NCBI RefSeq assembly: GCF_000149955.1
Contig: NC_031000.1
Coordinates: 1,767,398-1,831,397 of the forward strand
DNA from: Fusarium oxysporum f. sp. lycopersici 4287
Taxonomy: Eukaryota > Ascomycota > Sordariomycetes > Hypocreales > Nectriaceae
Length of the DNA stretch: 64,000 nt
Direction: 5' to 3'
The position numbers and the translations under genes are program-made. The notes below the pieces were generated by a model. It was given only the letters and a program-made list of their open reading frames with translations, searched no databases and was not told the origin of the DNA. How positions within the stretch are numbered: position 1 is the first letter of the stretch; each line of letters opens with the position of its first letter. This document shows, piece by piece, positions 53,722-64,000 of the stretch.

Positions 53722-55296
53722 ATTTATGCTAGGGTATTATTAGTATGTGTCTCTACTGTAGTCCCTTGCAAACTCTTTGGTGTGTCTCAAACTGGGCCTA
53801 TCCTGGCCCGCCATTGCTGCCCACATTCTACTCCATACTTCCCCTGCAGATACTTGTTTTTTGCAGATGTGTAATATTACACGCCCCCAGATAACAACTT
53901 AATGCTGGCGGTTCACACTTGTATTAGATTGATTGGAGATAAGGCTGGAGAAGTTACTCTATAACTAATAAGGTAAGGCGCGCGACGCAAGCATCAGCTA
54001 TCAGCTCGGGTACGCACGTATACTAACACCCTTGTTCTTCTTCCCCGCTTCGAGTGACTCCCCTGTTTCCTCAACTCAACCTGCTGACTCCCCTGTTTTC
54101 TCGACTTAACTACGTAACTGACTTCTTTTCTGCACTCAGCTAAACTCCCTCATAGAGTTCTTTACCGAACAATTTCACAACTACTACGTAGACACGATGA
54201 TATTGAAAAACTTCAAAGCTTTTCATTGTTGGCTGGCCAAGCCTTTGCTGTGGCCAAATTTCTCATTGCAATACAACCAACATTGGCTGAGTTAAAGACT
54301 GGAGAAAAGCATAGGCATCACACTAAAAGACCTTGAGGATTAGCAACAAGGAGATAAGAAGGTTACTAAGAAAAATAAGCTGATAATTATATTATAATAT
54401 CTGGTTTTAAGATATTTATAGGATTATTTATAATTCAGGAGTTAAATATAGAAGCCCCTATTAATTCTTGCTGTTTTTCTCGTTCTTGCTTTTATTTTCC
54501 ATTTCTCATCAAGGTGTGCGGCCCAATGGACTTAACGCCTGCCGTCCCCAATGTTGGGTTCAGAACGCGGTAGCTGCGACGCCGTCCGCACGGGATACGA
54601 CGAGGCGGGTGTCGAATGGAAAGAGGCGCAGCCCTCAAAACTCAGCTCTTGTCTGTGCTGTTACTGTACGTAGCTTGACCGTGGCCGCGGTGTTGGTGGT
54701 GCAGGGAAAGTGGAATTTTGACCAACATGCCAGGCATGGGGTACCGGAATGAAGACTTGCAGGTCCAGCCAAGGGTGACCCCATATTCCGAGCCGCCACC
54801 CCCGTCCAGGTTGGCTATTTGATCGGGGATCATCTCTAGTGAAACCATTTTCACGCGATTCAAGTGTTGGTGTCATCATTTGGCAAGACCAAAGACCCTA
54901 GGTAGCCGGGGTCTCCAGAGGATCCGGACAAGCCGGTAGGTACCAACCCTCGCTTGCCAACAGGTGTCTGAGTACTTCTTAGTTATCTGGCATGGAGGAC
55001 TTAACCTAACAAACAAAGTTTCGTGATCCTGGCTCTATCGGGAAACGATCTCCGGCGTGAATGGTTGCCGAGGGAAGAGAAAACACTCTTGAGGATGATT
55101 AATGATCATGCCTTCCAGCACAGAGATGATAAAAAGCAGTATCAGGGACGAGTATTGTATGAAAGAAATAAGACATTGGAAAATAAAGATCTGAGTGCTA
55201 ACTGCTGAGTAAAGCTTGATATCTCAATAGGTCCCCATGCCAGAGCCCGCATTCACTACCTAACTACTGTTATTCACCTGAACCATTGTGCACCCA
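53722..55296. other. Intergenic with AT-rich relic DNA
   Basis: A 30-bp tandem duplication lies at 54055-54110. From 54150 to 54330 one frame (RRHDDIEKLQSFSLLAGQAF) looks coding and may be a transposon or gene relic; it ends in very AT-rich DNA (54370-54450). Nothing else supported. Confidence 0.35.
54055..54110. repeat. Tandem duplication, 30-bp period
   Basis: 54055-54080 and 54085-54110 match at 23 of 26 bases; all three differences are transitions (C/T, A/G, C/T). Confidence 0.85.
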
Positions 55297-56241
55297 ATGA
55301 TGGAGTACCCTCGAATCAGTGGCAGTGATATACCGCAGAAGGGTTTGATTAATATTAATGCGATGTATTGCACTTCTGGCATTGGATACACCGCTTCTAC
55401 AGTCTTACTGGCGGCGTGTCTCTACACGGCATATTTCATTCTCCACGATTGGCGCATTCAGCATTGTAGGTGATTTCTAATATAGGCTGCGTTATGGTAG
55501 TGAAAGCTGCTGATTTATATCAAAGATATGATCCTTCTTGCCTGGATGTTCACGATAGCCGGGGCCATAACACTCGCTGGCATACACAATGGCACCGTGA
55601 ACAATGCTACTTGGGAAATTCTTGTTGCCAACCTAGTTGTCATCCCAGGCACAGTCCTTGCCAAACTGGTGACCTGTGTCATCTACTACGCGGTATTGGA
55701 AAGGCTTTGGTATCGATACCCCGCCTTTGCCATCTGGACTGTGGCGTCTTTGATAACCTGCCCCTTCGCCGCTCTGTGGGTAGTTCTCTTGCTTGAAGTT
55801 ATCGAGTGTGAACAGCCTCAGGCTCCCTGCTCGCTTCACCTTGGCAGAGTTTATGCTATGTATGTGGCACAAGCGGTTATCGGGGCTTTGGCAGACATGG
55901 TATTTATGTTTTCTATGCTAGCTTACACCCTTCGCAATACCAAGTCGCGGAATAATAGAATGAGAGTAGTTGTTTCTGTCGGCAGCGGGATATTCCCGCT
56001 AGGGGCTGTTGTGGGCCGGTTTGTCATTCTGGTCATTGGTCTCAAAAACAATGACTCAACGCCCTTGTTGGCAAATGGCATATTGCTTTTATCAATTGAA
56101 AGCAATATTGTTATTGTCTGCAGTTCAGTACCCATGATTCGCAAGTTCAAAGACAATCACAGGTGCAATACAGTCGAATACCCACGACATGCTGCTGTTT
56201 TGGATGGAGTTCAAGGCGATCGGGGTCTGAGCTCATGCTAA
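55297..56241 (+). CDS. Seven-TM membrane protein, rhodopsin/Pth11-like
   Basis: Exons 55297-55465 and 55526-56241 join in frame across a 60-base GTAGGT...AAAG intron (294 aa). Seven hydrophobic segments can be counted: YTASTVLLAACLYTAYFIL, MILLAWMFTIAGAITLAG, ILVANLVVIPGTVLAKLV, FAIWTVASLITCPFAALWVV, YVAQAVIGALADMVFMFSML, SGIFPLGAVVGRFVILVIG and LLANGILLLSIESNIVIVC. The pattern, including the short charged loop before TM6 and the SxExNIxIVCSSVP stretch in TM7 (compare VExNxGIICACLP), resembles the fungal rhodopsin-like/Pth11-type family of plasma-membrane receptors. No CFEM domain is present. Ligand and role unknown. It could instead be another 7-TM orphan family. Confidence 0.62.
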
Positions 56242-57035
56242 ACTCATGACTAGGGTACTTGAGTACATTGAGACAATTCAGTCTCTGGGAGTTTAGGGCA
56301 TGGTTACGAAGAGTACTGAATCTTCGAACAGACGTAAGGGCGAAAGCCACTTTATATTGCGTCCTACCGTCTTTTCCCTCAAGCAACTGGTGCCAAAAGC
56401 GCATTGCAGTGGTCTTGGATCGCCATGACTTCTCTCGCTGTTTCTTCACCATACCCGATATACACTACTAGCTGACAGTAATAATTTAAACATTTGTAAT
56501 TTAAAATGCTTTGCAATATCCTCACGGTCCCATTGAATTAGAGTACAATTCCTTTTATAAATAACTCAATTTACCGGCTTCCAAGTAATCAAGACCTACA
56601 TACGCTCGGTGGTGGGACGAAATCCGCCTCTTGCTTGGATCTTTGCCAGGTTAGCTTTTGGGCTTCTGATAGTCGTCGTAGTCCGGATTACTAGCCGCTC
56701 ATATCATTTAGCTTCCCCACTGTAGCAGCGGTTAGGTAGATTACAAGCACTTAACCCTTGAATCTTCTGGGAGAAAGCTGATTGGCAGTCGATAACATGG
56801 TGTGATTCGATCCATAAGTAAGTACTAAAGCCCATCCCCGTCTTCCTAATCCGAATCTCAGTTGTCCTGGCAAAAATTGTTCAGCATATGCCAAGTTCTC
56901 TCCTCCACCTTTCCAAATTTCTCCCCACAACCGTTCCCTTCTCTTTCCCTCTCCACTCTGGGGTCTGAGTACGTCCTGATTCTCGACTTTTGCGATTTAT
57001 GATTTTGATCAGTCTCACCTCTGAATACTATCGCC
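56242..57035. other. Intergenic, no gene supported
   Basis: AT-rich at 56480-56580. A C/T-rich leader at 56890-56960 precedes the bZIP start codon. Confidence 0.35.
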
Positions 57036-57584
57036 ATGCAGATTCCACCGAAGGAAGAGATCCGTCGAAAAGGGAGGCAAATGAGAAATCGTGAGGCCGC
57101 GAAGAAGTTCCGCGAGAGGAAGAAAAAGCAAATCGCAGACTTAGAGAAGAAGGTTTGCATTTTGTCTGCACAGAACCCTAATGCAGAAATGGCCGACCTT
57201 TTGGAAAGACTTGACCGGGTGATAAAAGAGCGAGATAAGTTGATCAAAGAGAGAGACCAGGTGATTGAGGAAAGAGACCAGATAGTTAGGGAGAGGGAGT
57301 GTTGGGTCCAGCTTGGGCCATCTTCTAAACAATACCCGTCTCTGGATCTCATCGGACCTTCTCTATCATACCCAACACTACCTGAAGGATTATCCTCCAG
57401 GGTATTACAAAGAGAAAAACCGGAAACAACGCCACAATTCTCCACGATCGACTGTTTACAGCCCTCTGAGTTTTACAGAAACCAAAGAAATGGCGAAGAT
57501 CCAAACTCGTTTTACTCAAGTCAATGTAACTCTGATCCTATGTACTACGGTCAATCGGCCCGGGACACGAATCCTTGGGGATGA
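57036..57584 (+). CDS. bZIP transcription factor, short, with ERDQ heptad repeats
   Basis: ATG at 57036, 182 aa. The basic region, RNREAAKKFRERKKKQ, has the bZIP invariant N18-x7-R26. The zipper register starts at L36 and L43 but is broken by the NPN sequence at residues 47-49. A second coiled coil follows, made of four near-identical heptads at 63-88 (IKERDKL, IKERDQV, IEERDQI, VRERE). The remainder is Pro/Ser/Tyr-rich (QYPSLDLIGPSLSYPTLPEG). The protein should bind DNA as a dimer in the nucleus. The basic region does not identify a known subfamily, and at 182 aa it is short for most fungal bZIP regulators. The frame is single; no intron is needed. Confidence 0.82.
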   Translation: MQIPPKEEIRRKGRQMRNREAAKKFRERKKKQIADLEKKVCILSAQNPNAEMADLLERLDRVIKERDKLIKERDQVIEERDQIVRERECWVQLGPSSKQYPSLDLIGPSLSYPTLPEGLSSRVLQREKPETTPQFSTIDCLQPSEFYRNQRNGEDPNSFYSSQCNSDPMYYGQSARDTNPWG

Positions 57585-58397
57585 TGTCTCACGTATTGTC
57601 TACAAAGGCAATGTTTCACGTGATCAGATATTCACCTTGACTTGCAGCTTGAACATAAGCTTGGAGGAAAACCAAGGAATGGATGTCTGCAACTCTCGAC
57701 AACAAGTTTTGGGGGGAAGTGAAATGGACTATCGGCATGATCGGCATAACCTTCCAACCATCTGAACATCAGAATAGAAACTCGGGCCAAGGGAGCTGGG
57801 TCAACTACACCTTAGCAAATAGCCGCAAGCTGTTATCAGCTCCGAAACAACTGTTCGAGCGTCAATCTAGCGTCGGGGTCAGATTAGTGGGCTGTTGGGC
57901 AGGGTTAACAAATTAATTCGCAACCACTTCGCGCGAGTAAGACGCTATGGCCTGTTCAAATTTGTATGCATCTAACAGCTTGCCACCAAGTCACGATCTG
58001 ACCCAATAGGTGAAGTTTGCGGAGGAAGCATTCAGCGTCGCTTAAATTTGTATATCGATAAATTCAACGCTTTTGAACCCTTCTGGATGATGTCGAAATC
58101 TGTGGTCGGTAAAACCATATTGTTGATATGAACGCAGATCGAAACGTGCGCGTTCGTGAGGGCATCCAGGATCTGTTATTCAAGCCTCACATATTGAGGA
58201 TTCCCTTTGAAGCTTCCACAATTCATGATATTGGACATCGTATACCAGAAATTGTACTTTGTCCCATCCCAAGTCAAGAGGCAGAGTCGTAGCTGAAACG
58301 GGCACCTTCTATTAGCCAATGACGTGGAATGAGGAAGCAAGATCCAATAACCTACCTTTGCGGTGCTGTTGCCGGGCGTATAGTCCTTGGGAGTGCG
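57585..58397. other. Intergenic, no gene supported
   Basis: Plus-strand frames at 57313-57916 overlap the bZIP gene and its 3' side without domain evidence. Confidence 0.35.
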
Positions 58398-59100
58398 TCA
58401 CAAGCCGGACAAGAAAGCTTGTGTCGCTGTTCGCAAGTCGCAGGCGTTAAGCAGAGGCGGGTCGAAGCCAAGCTTGTCTAGTTCCAAAAACCTACAGAGG
58501 GCAAAGATAAACGGTTAGCTACTTTGCTACCAGAAATGGCCCACTTCCTGCATACTTAGAAAGCTCCCAGAAGATCAGAGTGAGTTCCTGCTGATCCTCA
58601 ATGGAGAGTTCATCCCAGCCCCTATGATAAATATCAGTGAAACTCCCTAATTAATAAACAAAGACTTACGATGAAACAGTACGGAAGATAGATGTTGCTT
58701 GCTCAAAGGCCTTCGCAGCCTGGGCAAATTCGCCTTCACGCTGAAAGCAGAGTACAGCAAGCAAGAGGGCACGGATCAGGTGCGTAGATGGTTTGCGGCA
58801 TAAAATGGCCTTATATGTATCTGCCATCCATTTTTTTAAGCATCGGATGTCGTCGAGACCATTCCCTTCAAGTTCTAAGATAAATAGTGGTTTACACATA
58901 GACCTTGTGATATAAAGGCTTGTGGCATACGGAAGCTGCAATAGTCCTTCGTCGTTCATTTCCTCTGTAAAGCTAGAGTTGCGGTAGCTCTGCTAGTAAA
59001 TGTAGACCAAGTCCTGGTCTAGACTTAGTATCGGGAAATCCTGTTTCCGGAAATACTTCATCATATTTCCAATAAAGGCAGGCGTACGTGGTAACTGCAT
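58398..59100 (-). pseudogene. Unknown protein fragment with in-frame TAG
   Basis: Exons 58670-59100, 58556-58621 and 58398-58491 (minus strand) join in frame through introns of 48 and 64 bases with good ends (GTAAGT donor; CTGTAG acceptor). The reading (QLPRTPAFIGNMMKYFRKQ; FPILSLDQDLVYIY, then TAG at 58993-58995, QSYRNSSFTEEMNDEG; FAQAAKAFEQATSIFRTVSS; ELSKFLELDKLGFDPPLLN) is coherent on both sides of the stop. The AAKAFEQA stretch resembles a TPR helix. Two consensus introns in frame indicate a former gene. It may be the C-terminal end of something longer to the right. Translation could also start at the ATG at 58959, giving a shorter intact product. Confidence 0.5.
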
Positions 59101-61129
59101 TCTAACAAATCTTCATGAAAGGTACTGTTGAGAGTGCCCTTCGTGAAGAGGTAACGAGTTCAAGAAGGTTATAACATGTTGGTCAAGTTAACACTGATGA
59201 AAACCCCTAAATACGCCTTTTATCTTACTATGAGAGCAGACCACAACTGTTGTAATCATCGATATTGCCAACTCAGTCGGCGGTTTCCGAGACAGTACCA
59301 TGCAGCCCCTGCATGTATGGAAAGCCCTGGATAGAGAAGGCTATAGCTCGAACCTTGTGGCTTGTTGCTTCGATGTGAACAAGCAGTCGAACCTGTGAGC
59401 CAAGTATCAATTCCTACCTTTTGTTGACGAACATGTTACGGCATCTGGCACTTCGGATTCAATGTTTGTCAACGTGAGCTCCTGCTGCTCATGCATCTAA
59501 CACTTTGGAATCCCAAGAGCTACCCACAGAGCTGGAGTCACTGGAGACAAAGTAGCTCAGTAGAAGCTATTCTTTCATACCTGCCAGGTTTGCAGCTCGA
59601 CAAAATCTCTCGTGAGCCCTGACTCACTGATCCGGTAGCCGCCCTCCCTTTACCCAGCCTTGTATTTGGAGGATGGTGCTAGCAAGAGGCTCAACGATAT
59701 GACAGGGCAATGCCATGGCGAGAGTGACATCGGCAGTTGGATCGTTCAAGTTGATCTTCTGCAAAATGCAGGGTGTTCTGTGTGACTGCGTTGAGAAGTG
59801 CGTATTTAGCGTCCTTTGTAGTGGAACCTTGCTCTGGTTGCCGTATTAGTTGCCTCGCTAGAATGAGGCTCTGCTAAGCTCAATGCGCGCCTTGCATCTC
59901 ACGGCGTGTGACCTTCTCACTGAGCTCTGCAGGGCTTCAGAAATAGCGGTCTGGCATCAGCCGCAACTGGTCGCCAATCAGCTTTCGGCCTCCCTTTTTC
60001 TTATTTTCGTGCTTCAAGCTGCAGTATCCTGCCGCCGTTGGTCCTTACTGAACCATATTCAATACAATGCGATTCACTCATAACAAGTTCATATCAACAA
60101 TAAAGGCGAGTCTGGCAATACAAAGGCATCATACAATGGCCCTGGATCAACTACACAGGCCGGCAAATCATTTGCAATTGAACCAACTTATATACAAATG
60201 CAAGGCCTAGGATTTCCTCTGCTGTATATGGTGATGTCAGTCCACGGCTCTCTACTTACTGACCAGAAGCTTAAACTTGAGGATGCTAATACGGTTAATA
60301 AGGATATTAGTTCTGTGTATAATTATTAGATCTAGCTGCCAGGCATCTTCTCAGGATCTATATAGATATGTTAAATTTATTGCTGATAATGCAAATTCAC
60401 AAGCAGTAAAATTTAGTCGCCTCCAATATTCAACATTACTTTTCCAGTGAATTGATATGCCTTTTGTGGTTAACAGTGAGATCTAGAGAACTTAGTTAGA
60501 AATGACGGCTTCACTTCAAGGAACTCTACGGGTCGCGCTCCATCCATTTTCAACCCAATTGTCAAACATGTTGGCGCCTTGTACCGGCCACACCGAAAAT
60601 CGAAACAAGGCTCCTGCGGTATCAAATGAGCAGGCTCGATGACTAGACATACCTGCAACATGGGGTTGACCTGCAGCCGGGATGTATAGACATCGGTAAA
60701 GGATTGTGCTGAGCACCTAGACCGGCCCGGCCGTGGAGATTTTCAAACCCCCTATCGCTGACATGGATTCTATCAGCAATGGTGGGTCTTTTAATCAGAG
60801 CCAATCGCGGAAAATCCAGTTCGGCCCAGACCAAATGCCACACAAAATCGGTCACAATCCTGAGTCATTGACGGTCATTGTTGCACTTTGACGGGGCGCA
60901 GACCCATGCCGGACCGTGCTCAGAAGTATCCGGGTTCTGTTCGCGCTTGACGACTTGTCCATCAATCCGTCCTTTATATCAGCCCTCTAACCTTGGGGAA
61001 GTCTTTTCTACACCCTATTTACCCCTTCTCGTTTATCTTATGACTTACTATTAGGTTTCTATACTTATCGTTTTCTGTACCCTTCAATAACGCCCTCTTG
61101 TCAAGAACTACTTTTTAGCTATATTCACA
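59101..61129. other. Long stretch with no supported gene
   Basis: No frame over 70 codons with recognisable content; AT-rich at 60300-60420. A pyrimidine-rich leader (61000-61125) precedes the start codon at 61130. Confidence 0.35.
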
Positions 61130-63886
61130 ATGCCTCGAACGCGAAGCTCAATGAAGGTTGTATTAGGGGAAGATCAACCAAGTGAAATAACGATAAATAA
61201 AACTTCAAATGAACCTTCGAGGAAACGAAAAGCACCGGATGAGACTGACCCTGAACCAAACAAATGGAAATATAAGACTAATTGTCTTAGATGTTCCTGG
61301 CGTGGTATAAGAGCAGACAGATTGAATGCACATATCGACAAATGCCGTAATCGCCCTGCAAAATGCAAATGTGAGACATGGTACACAAATCGATACGACG
61401 CGAGATTTGACAGTTGCTTTGAAACCGCTACAGGCAACGACCTGACAGAAGGAGAATGGTGCGATCTGGAGATTCAAACAGTCAAGCTATTATATATATG
61501 GGATGGTGCTCCTGAAAACAGCCTCTTTCTATTTCCAGGAAGGTCAGCAAAAGACTTGCGCCGTATGTCGGAAACTCGTTGGACTCGGTGCCTAATTTGC
61601 AACTATGCAGCGACGGGAAAAAGAAAGAAATGCTCTAACTGTCATTCTGGACAGTCGTTTGTGTGCGGAATCTGCGCAAAAAGCACAAGTCACGTCTTGT
61701 GCGGCACTAAAGAAGAGTTGATCGACACCCATAACCGCTGCGCGGTTGACGACTATTTCAAAACATGCTTCAGATACATGCCAGAGAGTGCCCTTGAAAA
61801 GCTGATGTTTCAGTGGAACCTGGGACATCCGAACGTGTCTTATGCAGAATTGAAGCCAAACTTTGATCAACATGAGCAAAATGTCGAAGCCGCGGTTTCG
61901 ATATTGAAAACTCCGCATGCTCGGCAGAGCTTCCTGTCCGAGTGTAGAAACAATCGGTCTCTTACTCCGGCCTGGAGTGAGCTTCTCAAGGACTTAGAGC
62001 AACTCGCCAACAGAAATACTCAATCTCTATCATCGCCTCAGGACGAGCGATATCTCTCAGTTAATCACTTCATATTCGACCGGAAGACATTCAAGATCAA
62101 GGCGGAAGAAGATCCCAAGTTTCCTAGCATCAAAGTACTGCAGGGCGGCCATAGCTGTGGTTTCGAGGAAGCTATTAGTAAATTATTTTCAGTCTCGTTA
62201 GGTTACGTCTCGTTGGGCTATGTCTCGTTGGGGGAACACAGCAGAAAGCAGATGAAGCTCACAATGGCTCCGAGGAAGCCCGGTGACTGGGCGCAGGAGC
62301 GGTTGTTTTGCAAGCCATGCCGATTCGTCGCGTCTTCGAAAGACTATTTCGTATCACACAACATATCCAGCCACCCAGAGAAGAAGAACCCAGAACTCTA
62401 CGACTGTCTGATTTGCGGAAAGGGGTTGAACATAAACTCTCGCCAGCATAAATGCGGAGTTTCTTCGAGGGAGATCCGATTCGGTACGCGGGACCTTTTC
62501 ATGGTATACTGGTTGAAATTCATGGAAGTCAAGGTCGATAAGCTGAGAGATTTGCTATCAGTTTGGGATGATTTGAGAAGCCCGGTATGTTCGGAATTCA
62601 GAAAGTATCTCAGCTCACGTCTAGCGATCAAGAACCCTACCAAACCAGGTCAGCGCAAAATCTCTCAGTAGCCTCTTGCATACTGATAGTGTACAGATTT
62701 AATCTACCCTTTATGCGTGTTATTGAGACGGGCCATCCGGTCCCAAGAAAAGAAGGAAAACCCCTGCTTAGTTCTTCAGAACCTTATAGGAAGGACAAAA
62801 GTCAGCAAAAGAACATTGAATATCTTGAACTTTATATTCGACGTAGCTCTGAGGGAGCAGACCTTTTTAAATGAGACTCGGAAGATCCATGGTATGCAAG
62901 AAGAACTGGAGGCTCCGAAAGTAGTGGGAGAATTTGGTGTCGATATACTTCGAAGTCTTGAGTCGCGTTATCATCCTGAGTGGGAACAATCGACGGAAGC
63001 CTACGGTTACCACAGATTCCGTAGTTCTCCGATGGGGACCGCAGAAAGAGAGGCGATTCATGTCCAAAACCAGAGTCATGAAGAAGGAACAAGTTTTAAT
63101 CCTGTTGATATACTTTCCGGCGAAGACACCGATTCTGTCAACGGAATAGAAGCTCCTATCGATGGGGAAGACGCCATGTCGAGCGTTATAGCTCCTAGAA
63201 ATGAAGTTGGTCAAGCGGAAAGCGAAAGCTGGTTCAGTCGTGGCTTTTATCTTGGTAGGGAATCGAGTCAGGCAGAAGGAAACATTGACGACGAACATGA
63301 CGGCAATAACAACGACGAGAACAATAATTATAATAACGGCGACGGCAGCGAGCAAAGATTGAGTAATCCGGAGAGCTCTAGCGACCAAAACAACGGATAC
63401 ATCGATGGTCTGAAAGAAGAACACCGATACTATCGTTTCATCAATGATATTGACCTGGAAGCACCGATAGAGAAATTGAAAGAACTGGAGAAGGGCCTGA
63501 CAGAAAGGCACTTGGAAGATCTCAACCGCCATCATTTTGATGATATTGATTTGAACCTTCGAAACCTTATAAGTCTCAAAGGCGCATTGAAGGCGCTTCT
63601 GGAAACACGCGAAGCCGTTGAAAAGTCAATTCCTAAAGACTTCTCTCTGGAATGGTCTGACCAGATGGTCGACGGTATCGATCTGAAAACCCCGACGGAG
63701 CAGTTGAAGAAGCTGAAGGAGAGTATGGATGAAAAGCAGTGCGAAGACGTGAGATGTGGTCGATATAACAATCTCGCTTTGAATGCTGGAAAGCTTACAC
63801 GTTTTGCCCGGGCGATGGAACGCTTTGTACCAGCGAGTGAACGCGTCCAAGAAGTGCTGGCGACCTGGCAAAACCACACGGGCTAA
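61130..63886 (+). CDS. Large multi-zinc-finger protein with C-terminal tandem repeats
   Basis: Exons 61130-62648 and 62697-63886 join in frame across a 48-base GTCAGC...GTACAG intron with an ACTGATA branch site, giving 902 aa. Zinc-binding clusters: C52-C55-H68-C72, C154-C157-C168-C171 and C179-C182-C191 (RING-like spacing), then C394-C397-H410-H415 (C2H2) and C426-C429-H440-C442. Residues 355-369 are three copies of VSLGY/E. After the intron come a helical part, an Asn/Asp-rich stretch (703-738) and two repeats of about 62 residues (758-819 and 833-894; IDLEAPIEKLKELEKG versus IDLKTPTEQLKKLKES). Basic residues near the N-terminus (SRKRKAP) suggest nuclear location. Nucleic-acid or protein binding is likely, but no named family was recognised. 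If the intron is not used, the first ORF ends at 62671. Confidence 0.7.
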
Positions 63887-64000
63887 TTGTCAACCTCACA
63901 TAACATAATGTCCATCCGTCTCAGCTACAGCAGAAAGTCATTTGCTAACATCAACCATTTTCTAGCCATCACTTAGGGTCTAGAACTGTCTCAATATTTC
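63887..64000. other. 3' flank, no feature
   Basis: Nothing supported before the window end. Confidence 0.3.

Noticed and set aside
62867..63535. 222-codon minus-strand ORF
   Set aside because: Antisense of the Asn/Asp-rich part of the zinc-finger gene; its Val/Ile-rich run is the complement of the AAC/GAC repeats.

Overview
The window reads as nuclear DNA of a filamentous ascomycete, most likely a Fusarium or close relative. Short GT-AG introns of about 40 to 75 bases with CTRAY-like branch sites recur in many genes. The recognisable families are typical of Fusarium accessory regions: DUF3723, PD-(D/E)XK nuclease-like, kinase-like, F-box, calpain-like and TAM-domain methyltransferase proteins. 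Gene density is low, orphan genes are common, many genes are broken, and two runs of N mark assembly gaps (14785-14923 and 17147-17363). No database search was possible. Family names come from motifs I recognise, and every exon join is a hand reading.

Layout, left to right. 1-234: start of a pogo/Fot-type transposase running off the left edge. 1103-3621: two orphan genes. 5543-6475: broken PD-(D/E)XK nuclease-like gene. 6876-8590: ferric-reductase-like flavoprotein with a shortened membrane domain. 9012-13186: kinase-like gene and a DUF3723 gene, divergently transcribed, the latter with two in-frame stops. 13270-18375: GC-rich degenerate repeats, two gaps, a calpain-like gene cut off just after its catalytic Cys, and fragments. 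18390-20014: decayed orphan gene. 20687-23830: 571-aa orphan and an intact EgtD/EasF-type methyltransferase on the same strand. 24098-31522: small membrane and orphan genes with long empty stretches. 31620-37932: block bounded by a 56-bp inverted repeat, holding a 434-aa orphan and a dead secreted L-asparaginase. 38433-43528: coiled-coil protein, F-box protein, disordered protein. 43529-47219: gene-poor. 47220-48912: broken TAM methyltransferase. 50375-53521: convergent pair, one protein with a clear internal duplication and one 600-aa orphan with an 11-bp minisatellite upstream. 55297-57584: 7-TM protein and bZIP factor. 58398-59100: decayed gene. 61130-63886: 902-aa multi-zinc-finger protein.

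The genes do not form an obvious pathway or biosynthetic cluster. The common theme is turnover: orphan genes, partial duplications, minisatellites, and at least seven genes stopped, shifted or truncated. I found no rRNA, convincing tRNA, CRISPR array or complete transposon.
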